The notes beneath the pieces are model-generated. The model had not been told where the DNA came from and did no database searches. It was given only the letters and a program-made list of their open reading frames with translations. Positions 7,797 to 14,644 of a stretch of DNA of 14,644 bases are shown piece by piece; the stretch's first letter is position 1; every line of letters starts with the position of its first letter. Origin of the DNA: a bacterium (GTDB taxonomy: Bacteria; Chloroflexota; Dormibacteria; UBA8260; Bog-877); NCBI GenBank assembly GCA_021817025.1, contig JAKAWF010000066.1:1-14644 (forward strand). The letters are read 5' to 3'. The position numbers were made by a program, and so were the translations under genes.

Positions 7797-9787
7797 CGCG
7801 GGATCCAGAAGACGTGGGCCGGAGCGATGGCGGGGTCCAGACGCACATGGTTGTGGGGGCCCTGCCACCAGAAACTTGTGCCGCTGAGCAGGTCCTCCAC
7901 CTCGAAGGGGGAGCCGTCTGGCACCCCCAGCTGCTCCAGGTCCAGGTGCACGGTGGAGGCGTGCGTGGAGTGGGGGTCGAGGTTGACCACCACCAGGATC
8001 ACGTCACGGTGGTCCGCCGAGCGCTTGGAATAGCAGATGAGGGCGGGATCGTCGGGCCAGTGGAAGCTCAGGTCCCGGAACTGCTGGAGGGCTGGGTGCT
8101 GGCGGCGGATCATGTTCAGCCGGGTCACCAGGGGCACCAGCGAATCGTCCCCACCAGGTGGGCGCGGCCGGAACTGGTACTTCTCGGAGTCCAAGTACTC
8201 CTCACCGCCCGGGTGCAGCGGCTCGCGTTCAAATAGCTCGAACCCACTGTAGACCCCGTAGCTGGCGGCCATGGTGGCGGCCAGCACCAGCCGGTGGCGA
8301 AAGGCCGGGGGTCCTCCTTGTTGCAACTCCTCGGTGAGGATGTCGGGGGTGTTGACGAAGAAGTTGGGCCGCAGGTAGTCGACCGTCTCCCGCGACAGCT
8401 CGGTCAAGTACGAAGTCAGCTCCTCGCGGCTGCTCCTCCAGGTGAAGTAGGTGTAGGACTGGGAGAACCCCAGCCTGGCCAGCTCGCGCATCATCGCGGG
8501 CCGGGTGAAGGCCTCCGCCAGCAACACCACCTCGGGATGCTCCTGGCGCAGGCGCGACACCACATGAGCCCAGAAGGGCACCGGCTTGGTGTGGGGGTTG
8601 TCGACTCTGAAGATCTGCACCCCCTGCTCGATCCAGTATTCGAGGACCCGGTAGCACTCCTCCCAGAGTGAACGCCATTCAGTGCACTGGAAGTCCAGGG
8701 GGTAGATGTCGTCATACCGTTTGGGGGGGTTGTCCGCGGGTCGGATCGAGCCGTCGGGGCGGTGGGCGAACCAGTTCGGGTGCTCTGCCACCCACGGATG
8801 GTCGGGCGAGCACTGCAGGGCGTAGTCCATGGCGATCTCAAGACCGAGCTCCTGGGCGCGACGGATCAGGTGGTGGAAGTCCGCCAGGGTGCCCAGCTCG
8901 GGGTCGATGGCTGTGTGGCCACCCGCCTGGGAGCCGATGGCCCAGGGGCTGCCTGGGTCGGACGGCCCGGCCGACGGGGTGTTGTTGGGACCCCTGCGAC
9001 CAGTCCGCCCGATGGGGTGAATGGGGGTGAGGTAGGCCACGTCGAAGCCCATCGCGGCGATGTCAGCCAGGCGGTCGGCGGTGGCCCGCAAAGTTCCCGA
9101 GTGCACCCCGTCGGAGCCCTGGGAGCGCGGGAAGAGCTCATACCAGGACCCGAACATGGCCCGTGGCCGCTCCACCCAGAGCGGGATCCTCGGACTCGTG
9201 GCAATGCCTCGACGGGGGCGGATCCTGGCCACCTCCAGAGCCAGCGACTCCTGGACCAGGTATTCCATCTGCGCCTCCGCGGGGGTGCTCCCAGCCCGCG
9301 CTATCGCCGCCTCGACGTCTTGGCGGGTGGGCTCCTCAAGTCGACCGACCACCGCCTCCAGCAGCGACCAGCCCTCGGAGATCTCCGGGGCGACGTCGAC
9401 GCCGGCCGCCAGCCGGCGAACCACGTCAGTGCGCCAGGTGCCGAAGCGGTCCTCCCACGCCTCGACCATGTACTCGGCCGGGCCCGGGTCGGTCAAGCGG
9501 ATGGCGCCCCGCCACCAGTCGTCGTGATCCGGGGTCAGGTCAGCCGTCTCCGCAAGGCTCCCGGGGGGCCGACTCGCCGTCGCCGGGAGTTTCCGCCATC
9601 GGACCCGAACCCGCAGGGCTGGGCGGCCGTCGCTGAAGACCCTGGCCGAGACGGGCACGACCTCCGCCTGGGTGGCCTTCACCGCCCTTTGGCCGCAGTC
9701 AACCTGGGGTCTGAGTTCGCTGATCACCACCCGCTGCACGGAGCTCGGTAGGTGACCATTGCCTGCGGGCCGTCTGGAGTCCGGCAC
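7793..9787 (-). CDS. glgE: Alpha-1,4-glucan:maltose-1-phosphate maltosyltransferase
   Basis: GlgE extends alpha-1,4-glucans with maltosyl units from maltose 1-phosphate, releasing phosphate. From the GTG at 9787 the protein has 664 residues, the usual length for bacterial GlgE. The N-terminal beta domain begins with the family signature [15 protein letters not shown]. The GH13 barrel contains [58 protein letters not shown] with nucleophile Asp396, and [10 protein letters not shown] with acid/base Glu425. These lie within two positions of Streptomyces coelicolor GlgE Asp394/Glu423, which supports this start. No good Shine-Dalgarno is present; a CAATCT hexamer six bases upstream could mean a leaderless message, and the GTG at 9739 is the alternative. 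The longer open frame to 10201 is rejected because it runs under the divergent lipoprotein gene. First gene of the operon. Confidence 0.95.
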   Translation of the reverse strand: MPDSRRPAGNGHLPSSVQRVVISELRPQVDCGQRAVKATQAEVVPVSARVFSDGRPALRVRVRWRKLPATASRPPGSLAETADLTPDHDDWWRGAIRLTDPGPAEYMVEAWEDRFGTWRTDVVRRLAAGVDVAPEISEGWSLLEAVVGRLEEPTRQDVEAAIARAGSTPAEAQMEYLVQESLALEVARIRPRRGIATSPRIPLWVERPRAMFGSWYELFPRSQGSDGVHSGTLRATADRLADIAAMGFDVAYLTPIHPIGRTGRRGPNNTPSAGPSDPGSPWAIGSQAGGHTAIDPELGTLADFHHLIRRAQELGLEIAMDYALQCSPDHPWVAEHPNWFAHRPDGSIRPADNPPKRYDDIYPLDFQCTEWRSLWEECYRVLEYWIEQGVQIFRVDNPHTKPVPFWAHVVSRLRQEHPEVVLLAEAFTRPAMMRELARLGFSQSYTYFTWRSSREELTSYLTELSRETVDYLRPNFFVNTPDILTEELQQGGPPAFRHRLVLAATMAASYGVYSGFELFEREPLHPGGEEYLDSEKYQFRPRPPGGDDSLVPLVTRLNMIRRQHPALQQFRDLSFHWPDDPALICYSKRSADHRDVILVVVNLDPHSTHASTVHLDLEQLGVPDGSPFEVEDLLSGTSFWWQGPHNHVRLDPAIAPAHVFWIPR

Positions 9788-10007
9788 GCCCTTAGATTGC
9801 CAAAGTTGAGCGCCTCCGTGCCGCCTGGAGAGGCCAATTGCCCGCGCCGATCCACGCGGAGGCAGCCGAATTCCGCCGGGGGTGGGCGCCGCAGCGCCCG
9901 CGATCAACCCCGGGCCCGAGGCGGGCACGAGCGGGCCGAGGGCCGCGAGCAAGTTCTTGGCGCCTGGAGTAAGGTGAGTGGAAAGTGCCAATCGGAGGTG
10001 ATCAAGC
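9788..10007. promoter_or_regulatory. Divergent intergenic region between glgE operon and lipoprotein gene
   Basis: These 220 bases must hold the promoters of both the four-gene glgE operon (minus) and the lipoprotein gene (plus). Neither has a convincing -35/-10 pair. On the minus strand CAATCT (9799-9794) lies six bases before the glgE GTG. On the plus strand GGAGGTGATC (9994-10003), an extended anti-16S match, fixes the lipoprotein start. No clear operator palindrome was found. Confidence 0.45.
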
Positions 10008-10604
10008 ATGATTGCAATGAGCACGGGTGGGGTCCTGCACGGAGTCCGGCGCTGGGCGCCTATCTCAGGGGTGGCCGGAGCAGCCCTCCTCCTGACGGCC
10101 TGCGGGGCAACCGCGACTCCCGCCGCCAATAAGCCCTCGAGTAGCCACGCGCCCGGGCTGGCGGTCAAGACCGCGACCATTTCGGTCGGTGGCAGTCCCA
10201 CGGAGGTGCTGACAAATGCCGCCGGCTACACCCTTTACTACTTCACCCCCGACGCTGCCACCCACCCGGTGTGCACGTCCAAGCTGATCGTTGCGGGTGG
10301 CTCACCATGCTCGACGATCTGGCCGCCCCTCGTGGGAACCACAGTGACCGCGCCGGCTGGAGTCAACGGCAGCTTCACCGTCTTCAACGGCGCCAACGGC
10401 AACCAGATCGAGTACAACGGCCACCCGCTGTACACGTACTCGTTGGACACCGGTCCCAAGCAGAGCCACGGCGAGGGCGTCCTGGGCAAGTGGTACGTCG
10501 CCACTCCAAGCCTCGCCCAGAACACCGCGGTCGCGGCCGCGCCTTCACCATCGCCCAGCAGCAGCTCGTCGTCCTCGAGTGGTGGAAGCAGTTACTACGG
10601 CTGA
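10008..10604 (+). CDS. Secreted-repeat lipoprotein (COG4315-like)
   Basis: The 198-residue protein starts with a lipoprotein signal peptide: basic VRRW, hydrophobic core and lipobox LLTAC with the lipidated Cys at 32, so it should be anchored to the outer face of the membrane. After a Ser/Ala/Pro linker it carries two copies of the 'secreted repeat of unknown function' fold. The first (about 65-110) has LTNAAGYTLYYFTPD and IWPPL; the second (about 125-167) has NGNQIEYNGHPLYTY and GKWYVATP. The two cysteines at 89 and 101 are 12 apart, wider than the short Cys spacing I associate with the family. The last 25 residues are a Pro/Ser tract ending YYG. GGAGG at 9994-9998 supports the ATG at 10008. 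The family's function is unknown. It is divergent from glgE, so a shared control region is possible. Confidence 0.88.
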   Translation: MIAMSTGGVLHGVRRWAPISGVAGAALLLTACGATATPAANKPSSSHAPGLAVKTATISVGGSPTEVLTNAAGYTLYYFTPDAATHPVCTSKLIVAGGSPCSTIWPPLVGTTVTAPAGVNGSFTVFNGANGNQIEYNGHPLYTYSLDTGPKQSHGEGVLGKWYVATPSLAQNTAVAAAPSPSPSSSSSSSSGGSSYYG

Positions 10605-10862
10605 TTAGGCATCGCCGGGGTCGCGGCCGGAGCTCGGAAGTCTCCGTGCCGCGGTGCCCGGGTCGGCGCGGTTGACGTGGGCCTCAAAGTCGGAGTACCG
10701 GACGGCATCCCGGAGCGAGTGAGGACGGGGCCCATCCCAGAGATGGTCGGCGCCACTGGATCTTGGGCGCTCCTGGGCCGGTGCGGTCGGCCCGGCCGAG
10801 ACGCGCTGGCTGGGGATGGGGCGACCAGCCTGGCCCGGTGATCGCTGCGGTGTGGTAGGGTC
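10605..10862. other. Intergenic region without supported genes
   Basis: Nothing here is supported as coding. Open frames on either strand are Arg/Pro/Gly-rich without a ribosome-binding site or family motif. I see no T-tract hairpin terminator after the lipoprotein gene. Confidence 0.5.
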
Positions 10863-10884
10863 TATATAGTTGCTCGCGCAACTA
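10863..10884 (+). promoter_or_regulatory. TATATA box and perfect 18-bp palindrome (MarR-type operator candidate)
   Basis: TAGTTGC (10867-10873), four bases TCGC, then GCAACTA (10878-10884) form a perfect inverted repeat. A -10-like TATATA (10863-10868) overlaps its left arm; no good -35 precedes it. Size, arm-spacer layout and placement fit a MarR-family repressor site controlling the downstream dioxygenase. No marR gene is in the window, so the regulator is inferred. Confidence 0.58.
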
Positions 10885-10948
10885 GGGAGCCTGGTTGCCG
10901 GCTCAGGCACGGGCCTCCAGTTTCCGGTGCCATCGAGGGAGGAACTCC

Positions 10949-11749
10949 ATGTCGACCGAATCGCCGTCGAGAGCCCGGATGCCGGTCCTCTATCTCAGCC
11001 ATGGGGCCCCACCGCTGGCCGACGATGCTCTGTGGAAGCGGCAGCTGGCAGATTGGTCAGCCGGGCTTCCCCGTCCCCGGGCGATACTCACGGTGTCGGC
11101 GCACTGGGAGTCGGCCCCGCTCACGGTGGGCGCCACCACCACGGTGCCGCTCGTCTACGACTTCTGGGGGTTCCCGCAGCGGTATTACCAGGTGACCTAT
11201 CCCGCCCCGGGCGCGCCCTGGCTCGCGGAGCGCGTCAAGCGGCTGCTGGGCGGACCGGGTGGCGAGGTCGGGGAGGCGCCGGAGCGCGGCCTGGACCACG
11301 GCGCCTACGTCCCGCTGGCCGAGATGTATCCCGAGGCAGACGTCCCGGTCTTGCAGATCTCGATGCCCACCCTGGACCCAGAGAGTCTGCTGGTGACTGG
11401 CCGGAGACTGAGTTCGCTGCGGGACGAAGGAGTGCTCATCGTCGGCAGCGGGTTCTTCACCCACAACCTGCAGGCGCTGCGGGAGGCACCAGACCCAGAC
11501 TCGGCACCTCCCGCGTGGTCCGCGGAGTTCGACCAGTGGGGGAGTGAGGCTCTGGCCGCGCTCGATGTCGACTCCCTGGTCGACTTCGAGCATCGCGCGC
11601 CGGCGGGCCACCTCGCCCACCCCCGCACCGAGCACTTCGCGCCTCTCTTTGTCGCCCTCGGCGCCGGTGAGTCTGATCTCAGGGCCGGGCGCAGCGTCAT
11701 CGATGGGTTCTGGCACGGACTGGCCAAGCGATCCGTGCAGATCGGCTGA
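10949..11749 (+). CDS. DODA-type extradiol aromatic ring-opening dioxygenase
   Basis: The 266-residue protein belongs to the class III extradiol (LigB/4,5-DOPA dioxygenase) family, which cleaves catechol-type rings with a His-ligated metal. Visible motifs are LYLSHGAPPL (His18), TVSAHWES (His52), GLDHGAYVPLAEMYPEADVP (His117), GSGFFTHNL (His172) and EHFAPLFVALGA (His229). By analogy with E. coli YgiD, His18, His52 and His229 are the likely metal ligands. The ATG at 10949 is preceded by GGAGG (10938-10942) six bases away. A longer frame from 10895 adds 18 residues without such a site. The 18-bp palindrome about 65 bases upstream suggests repression relieved by an aromatic or quinone-like compound. 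The gene appears monocistronic; the physiological substrate is unknown. Confidence 0.9.
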   Translation: MSTESPSRARMPVLYLSHGAPPLADDALWKRQLADWSAGLPRPRAILTVSAHWESAPLTVGATTTVPLVYDFWGFPQRYYQVTYPAPGAPWLAERVKRLLGGPGGEVGEAPERGLDHGAYVPLAEMYPEADVPVLQISMPTLDPESLLVTGRRLSSLRDEGVLIVGSGFFTHNLQALREAPDPDSAPPAWSAEFDQWGSEALAALDVDSLVDFEHRAPAGHLAHPRTEHFAPLFVALGAGESDLRAGRSVIDGFWHGLAKRSVQIG

Positions 11750-11777
11750 GCTGGGCGGCGGTCGCCAGCGCGCCCGG

Positions 11778-12084
11778 GCGCATCCAGCCCTGCTGGTCAA
11801 GCGGGTGGCCACTCTGGATGGGTGGTGGGGAGGTATGACGGTGCCCGGGAAACGAGCGCGATGGAACGAGGACCAGCACTGCGGGTAAGGCTCTGGCTTC
11901 CCACCCCGGGCAAGCGATGGGCCGCCTCGACGGCGCGCTCGGCATCACCCGCCTCATGTTCCCAAAGGAGCGGCCCGGCCGGGGGCAGGCACCGATTGAC
12001 CAAGCCCTGAACGTCGCCCGGCCGCTTCCGCCAGGCGGGCCGAGGATCCTGATGGGGGGGGGAGGGGAGCAGCGGACCGTCGCG
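11778..12084 (+). pseudogene. Decayed fragment of a luciferase-like F420-dependent oxidoreductase
   Basis: Two frames together give the middle of an LLM-class F420-dependent oxidoreductase. From 11778 one frame reads AHPALLVKRVATLDGWWGG and RARWNEDQHCG, then meets TAA at 11886. It matches the family pattern (R)HPA-LLAK-ATLD--SGGR--LG-GA-WNE-EH-AYG. From 11890 the next frame reads MGRLDGALGITRLMFPKERP, then ALNVARPLPPGGPRILMGGG and GEQRT, matching R-EEAL-I-R-MF-EERP...PRP-QPGGPPI-IGG-GE--TL. Similarity fades after about 12084, near a run of nine G (12054-12062). Both ends are missing: about 100 of roughly 300 residues remain, with at least one frameshift. It lies just after the dioxygenase stop. 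Intact relatives use cofactor F420. Confidence 0.68.
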
Positions 12085-12239
12085 GCCTCCAGCCCGCCCG
12101 GCTCGAGTGACCGGGGCCCGGGCGCCTGGGGGCGGGCGGGTTGCCGGAGCCGACCGTACTGGTGCGAGCCAGCCATGGCAGCGACCATTCCGCGCCGCGC
12201 TGGAGACGCCTGGCTCAGCCCATCGGCGTGGACGGACCC
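12085..12239. other. Short intergenic region without supported genes
   Basis: This sequence lies between the oxidoreductase fragment and the 3' end of the convergent DsrE-like gene. It may contain further unrecognisable decay of the oxidoreductase. No terminator or RNA gene is visible. Confidence 0.45.
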
Positions 12240-12578
12240 TCAGAAGCTGAGGACTGTGTATCCCTCCCTCGCAAAGGAGGCCACCTCAGCGCCGGCCGCG
12301 AGCAGCCGAATTGGGCGGGACTCGATTTCGGCCCGCACCCCATATTGGTCGGCGTTGGCGGTACAGGCCGAGGGCATGAGACCGGCCTCGCGCAGGGTGC
12401 TCAGGTGAGCGTCGATGGCACCACTGCTGGCGAGTTTGACGCCCGGACCGAAGAAGAGTACCCGGACATCCGCCCCCTGGTTGGCCTTCAGCCTGGTCGC
12501 CATCGTCAGGCCGGGAAGGGCACGGTCCACGTCGTCGGTGAGAATCAGAAAGGCGACCTTGACCTGCTGAGCGTCCAT
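12240..12578 (-). CDS. DsrE-like sulfur-relay family protein
   Basis: This small 112-residue alpha/beta protein begins VKVAFLILTDDVDRALPGLTMATRL and continues with GADVRVLFFGPGV. It then has LREAGLMPSACTANADQYGV with its single cysteine at 72, the position of the conserved cysteine in DsrE/YchN-like proteins. Members bind or pass persulfide sulfur in sulfur relay, or act as small trimeric or hexameric accessory proteins. The ATG at 12578 has GAGGTG (12592-12587) upstream at good spacing. It stands alone on the minus strand, 194 bases downstream of the PIG-L gene; the near-palindrome around CGGATATCCG (12676-12685) in that gap could be a regulatory site. Nearby CstR-like and rhodanese genes fit a role in sulfur handling, but that is inference. 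Confidence 0.8.
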   Translation of the reverse strand: MDAQQVKVAFLILTDDVDRALPGLTMATRLKANQGADVRVLFFGPGVKLASSGAIDAHLSTLREAGLMPSACTANADQYGVRAEIESRPIRLLAAGAEVASFAREGYTVLSF

Positions 12579-12772
12579 GTGCGTTCACCTCTTCATTGGC
12601 GTGGTGTCCGGGCCCACGCATGGTCACTACTTCCGAGACGACCATCGTCCGGCCATGCGCACCCGGCCACCTGTGCGGATATCCGAGCACCAGGTTAGCG
12701 CGGGCGGCGCCGGCTCAACGCCCGGCAGCTCGCTGGTCACGCCGGGCCGTCGCCGCCGGAGGACAGGTCGCG

Positions 12773-14014
12773 CTAATTGACAACCAGCACAACCGAGGCC
12801 AGCGTGCCCGAATCAGCTACCAGGGAACCCGGGATCTTGGCGCCAACATAGAGATAGCCCCCGCCCCGCGCCACCAGATTGGTCGGGCCGATCCCAGCCT
12901 CGCCGGAGCTCACGCCGGCGGTGGGCTGGTGGCATTCGATCCCAGCCACCGTCGCGACTGCCCCCCACGAGCAGTGGGTGACCTCGCCCGGCAGCGGACG
13001 GTCGCCCACGGTGAGTTGGCTTCGCAGCGTCCAGCCCCCGGAGCCCTGCCAGAGCACCTGGTCTGAACTTCGCTCGCCATTCCACAGGTCATCGGGCCAG
13101 GTGGCGCCCGCGGCAAACCCCACCAGCAGCCGGAGCAGCGCCATTCGCTCGATCCGGCTGGCGGCCGGGCGGGCCAGGGGTGTGGCCCGCTCGACAAAGT
13201 GGCGGAGACGAGCCTCGTAGGGGGCGGAGCGGACCCTGATCAGCTCGCGGTCGGACTCCAGGTCCAGCCGGCGTTGGAGGACCGGATTGTCCGGCTCTTG
13301 ACTGCGGTGGCAGGCGATGGCTGAGCGCTGGCGCTCGCGGTCGACGACGATCTCGACAGGCCAGTTGCCGACCGCCTCGAAGCCCAGAAACGGAGCCCCG
13401 AACTGAAGCCTGAGGCTGTCGGCCACGGACTGGGCAAGGCCCCACTCCAGCGTGATCAGCCCGTGCTGCTCGGCCACCAGTCCGGCGGCCCGGCTGGCGG
13501 CGCAGTGGTCGGGATGGCCGGTGACTCCGCCGGGTTCGAATACGGCCACCGCATCGGCCGCCGCCAGGTGCGACGCAACCATCGCCGGGAGCTGGGCTGC
13601 TGGGAGATCGCTCAAGCCGCCATCGGGCAGGCTCTCCAGGTGGCTGGTGGCGATCCCAAGTCGCTCCGCCGCCTCCGCCAGTTCGATCCGCCGCCTGGCT
13701 GCCAGGTCGCTGCCGGCACCGATGGTCGAGGCTTCGCCGGCGGTCAGGCAGAGCAGGCGCACTCTGACGCCAGCCAGCACCAGGGCCGCCAGGATCCCCC
13801 CGAGCCCAAAGCTCTCGTCGTCCGGATGGGCGACCACGGCGAGAACCTCGACGACTCCGCTCAGCTCGGCCAGGGAGGCCAGGGGGTTGAGTCGATGTCG
13901 ACTTCCTATCGTCCGCGGTCCGGTAATGTCGCGGCCAGCTCCCGTGGCAACTGCGGCCTGGCCGGCAGCCGTGACCAGGGGAGCGGGGTGGGAGCCGGCT
14001 CTGAGACTGCCCAC
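12773..14014 (-). CDS. PIG-L family N-deacetylase with extra C-terminal region
   Basis: PIG-L enzymes are zinc hydrolases that remove acetyl groups from N-acetylglucosamine-type conjugates; members include MshB and BshB (mycothiol and bacillithiol synthesis) and Mca (mycothiol-conjugate amidase). The core is clear: VLAVVAHPDDESFGLGG with ligands His63 and Asp66, CLTAGEAS, and GVTGHPDHCAA with His170. From the GTG at 14014 the protein has 413 residues. The first 55 precede the usual start of the fold. About 130 residues follow the domain (from roughly 280) as a helix-rich piece (IERMALLRLLVGFAAG) and a beta-rich Gly/Val tail that I do not recognise. This GTG begins four bases after the CstR-like stop; further upstream starts would run inside that gene. 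There is no clear ribosome-binding site, so coupling to the repressor gene is likely. Confidence 0.84.
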   Translation of the reverse strand: MGSLRAGSHPAPLVTAAGQAAVATGAGRDITGPRTIGSRHRLNPLASLAELSGVVEVLAVVAHPDDESFGLGGILAALVLAGVRVRLLCLTAGEASTIGAGSDLAARRRIELAEAAERLGIATSHLESLPDGGLSDLPAAQLPAMVASHLAAADAVAVFEPGGVTGHPDHCAASRAAGLVAEQHGLITLEWGLAQSVADSLRLQFGAPFLGFEAVGNWPVEIVVDRERQRSAIACHRSQEPDNPVLQRRLDLESDRELIRVRSAPYEARLRHFVERATPLARPAASRIERMALLRLLVGFAAGATWPDDLWNGERSSDQVLWQGSGGWTLRSQLTVGDRPLPGEVTHCSWGAVATVAGIECHQPTAGVSSGEAGIGPTNLVARGGGYLYVGAKIPGSLVADSGTLASVVLVVN

Positions 14015-14018
14015 GTCC

Positions 14019-14288
<270 letters not shown>

Positions 14289-14412
14289 TCAAGTTCTCCC
14301 AGCGGCCCTGGGGACCGCTACATGGTGATCGTGCTCCAGGTCGGCCTCTTGGCAAACCCCGGCCGGGCCACGGAGGTGGGCCGGAAGTCGGCAAGCGCCT
14401 CAAAGCTCAGAG

Positions 14413-14439
14413 TATGTACCATACCCGTATGGGTATATT
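14413..14439 (+). promoter_or_regulatory. CsoR/CstR-type operator over the rhodanese start
   Basis: ATACCC-GTAT-GGGTAT (14421-14436) is a G/C-tract palindrome flanked by A/T, the form recognised by CsoR/RcnR/CstR repressors. A second dyad, TATG-TAC-CATA (14413-14423), abuts it. TACCAT (14417-14422) could be a -10 for a leaderless start at the ATG at 14429; TATATT (14434-14439) is a second candidate -10. Occupancy would shut the rhodanese gene and might also affect the divergent repressor gene. Confidence 0.68.
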
Positions 14440-14644
14440 GCGCTTTCTGCGAGCCCGCAAGGTGGTGCAGATCAACACCAGCGACTTCGCAGCCGCCCAC
14501 CGCGCCGGCTGCATTGTGGTCGATGTCAGGGAGCCGTCCGAGTTCGCCCGTGGGCATGTGGCCGGAGCCAGGTCCATACCGCTTCGGCATGTTTCGCGAC
14601 GCGCATCGGAGCTGCCCCGGGACCAGGTCATCCACGTCATCTGT
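14429..14644 (+). CDS. Rhodanese-domain sulfurtransferase, cut by right window edge
   Basis: The frame runs open to the last base of the window, giving 72 residues. It reads MGILRFLRARKVVQINTSDF, then CIVVDVREPSEFARGHVAGA with the rhodanese signature D-V-R-E-P-x-E-F-x-x-G-H-x-x-G-A. It ends at QVIHVIC, where the last Cys is at the expected catalytic position, the C-x-x-G-x-R loop lying just outside. Single-domain rhodaneses move sulfane sulfur through a cysteine persulfide. An MG-hydrophobic-basic opening is common in such proteins, so the ATG at 14429 is preferred although it lacks a ribosome-binding site; GTG at 14462 is the alternative. The palindrome at 14421-14436 spans this start. Divergent from a CstR-like repressor, as expected for a persulfide-detoxification gene. 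Confidence 0.88.
   Translation, partial: MGILRFLRARKVVQINTSDFAAAHRAGCIVVDVREPSEFARGHVAGARSIPLRHVSRRASELPRDQVIHVIC

Noticed and set aside
6426..8033. Long plus-strand open frame (535 codons) opposite treS and glgE
   Set aside because: It crosses the treS/glgE junction in antisense and shows only reverse-complement composition of the GH13 genes.
9788..10201. N-terminal extension of glgE to 10201
   Set aside because: It would overlap the divergent lipoprotein gene by almost 200 bases and add 138 residues absent from the family; the catalytic residue numbering fits the GTG at 9787.
10605..10910. Minus-strand frame of 101 codons between lipoprotein and dioxygenase genes
   Set aside because: No ribosome-binding site or motif, and it runs through the palindrome and promoter of the dioxygenase gene.
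14318..14635. Minus-strand frame opposite the rhodanese
   Set aside because: The plus strand carries the rhodanese signature; this frame has no family features.

Overview
The window is GC-rich double-stranded bacterial chromosome with tightly packed genes, frequent GTG/TTG starts and several apparently leaderless genes. The complete GlgE-pathway operon, a fragment resembling an F420-dependent oxidoreductase, and an SOS-type LysM gene point to a soil-type high-GC Terrabacterium. Actinomycetota or a neighbour such as Dormibacterota would fit; this placement is inferred from composition and gene content only.

Layout. Positions 1-580 are accessory debris: the first codons of an IS607-type serine recombinase running off the left edge, a possible C-terminal remnant of an unknown gene, and a tandem motif resembling an IS21-family end. 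At 581-913 is a small membrane-anchored LysM protein with a near-consensus promoter and a LexA-like box over its start codon. A convergent, unrecognised exported protein (899-2134, minus) follows, and its 3' third may be frameshifted. Positions 2387-9787 (minus) hold glgE-treS-pep2-glgB, in the gene order known from Streptomyces, with every junction a 4-base stop/start overlap. Divergent from glgE is a secreted-repeat lipoprotein (10008-10604). Next come a DODA-type extradiol dioxygenase with a perfect 18-bp palindrome in front (10867-11749) and a decayed luciferase-like F420 oxidoreductase fragment (about 11778-12084). The right end holds a DsrE-like protein, a PIG-L deacetylase, a CsoR/CstR-family repressor and, divergently, a rhodanese cut by the window edge at its expected catalytic cysteine.

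How the genes work together. TreS converts trehalose to maltose, Pep2 phosphorylates it, GlgE polymerises maltose 1-phosphate into alpha-1,4-glucan and GlgB branches it. This is a self-contained trehalose-to-glucan route with no other glycogen genes in view. At the right end, the CsoR-family protein keeps both cysteines of the persulfide sensor CstR but lacks the copper-binding histidine. A G/C-tract palindrome lies over the rhodanese start codon, and a DsrE-like sulfur-relay protein and a PIG-L enzyme (the family of mycothiol/bacillithiol deacetylases) lie alongside. I read this as a candidate reactive-sulfur response locus of unusual composition. It is the best candidate for something undescribed here.

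A cross-cutting feature is operator placement. In the LysM gene and the rhodanese gene the apparent repressor palindrome spans the start codon of a message with little or no leader, so the same bases would serve as operator, transcription start and first codons.
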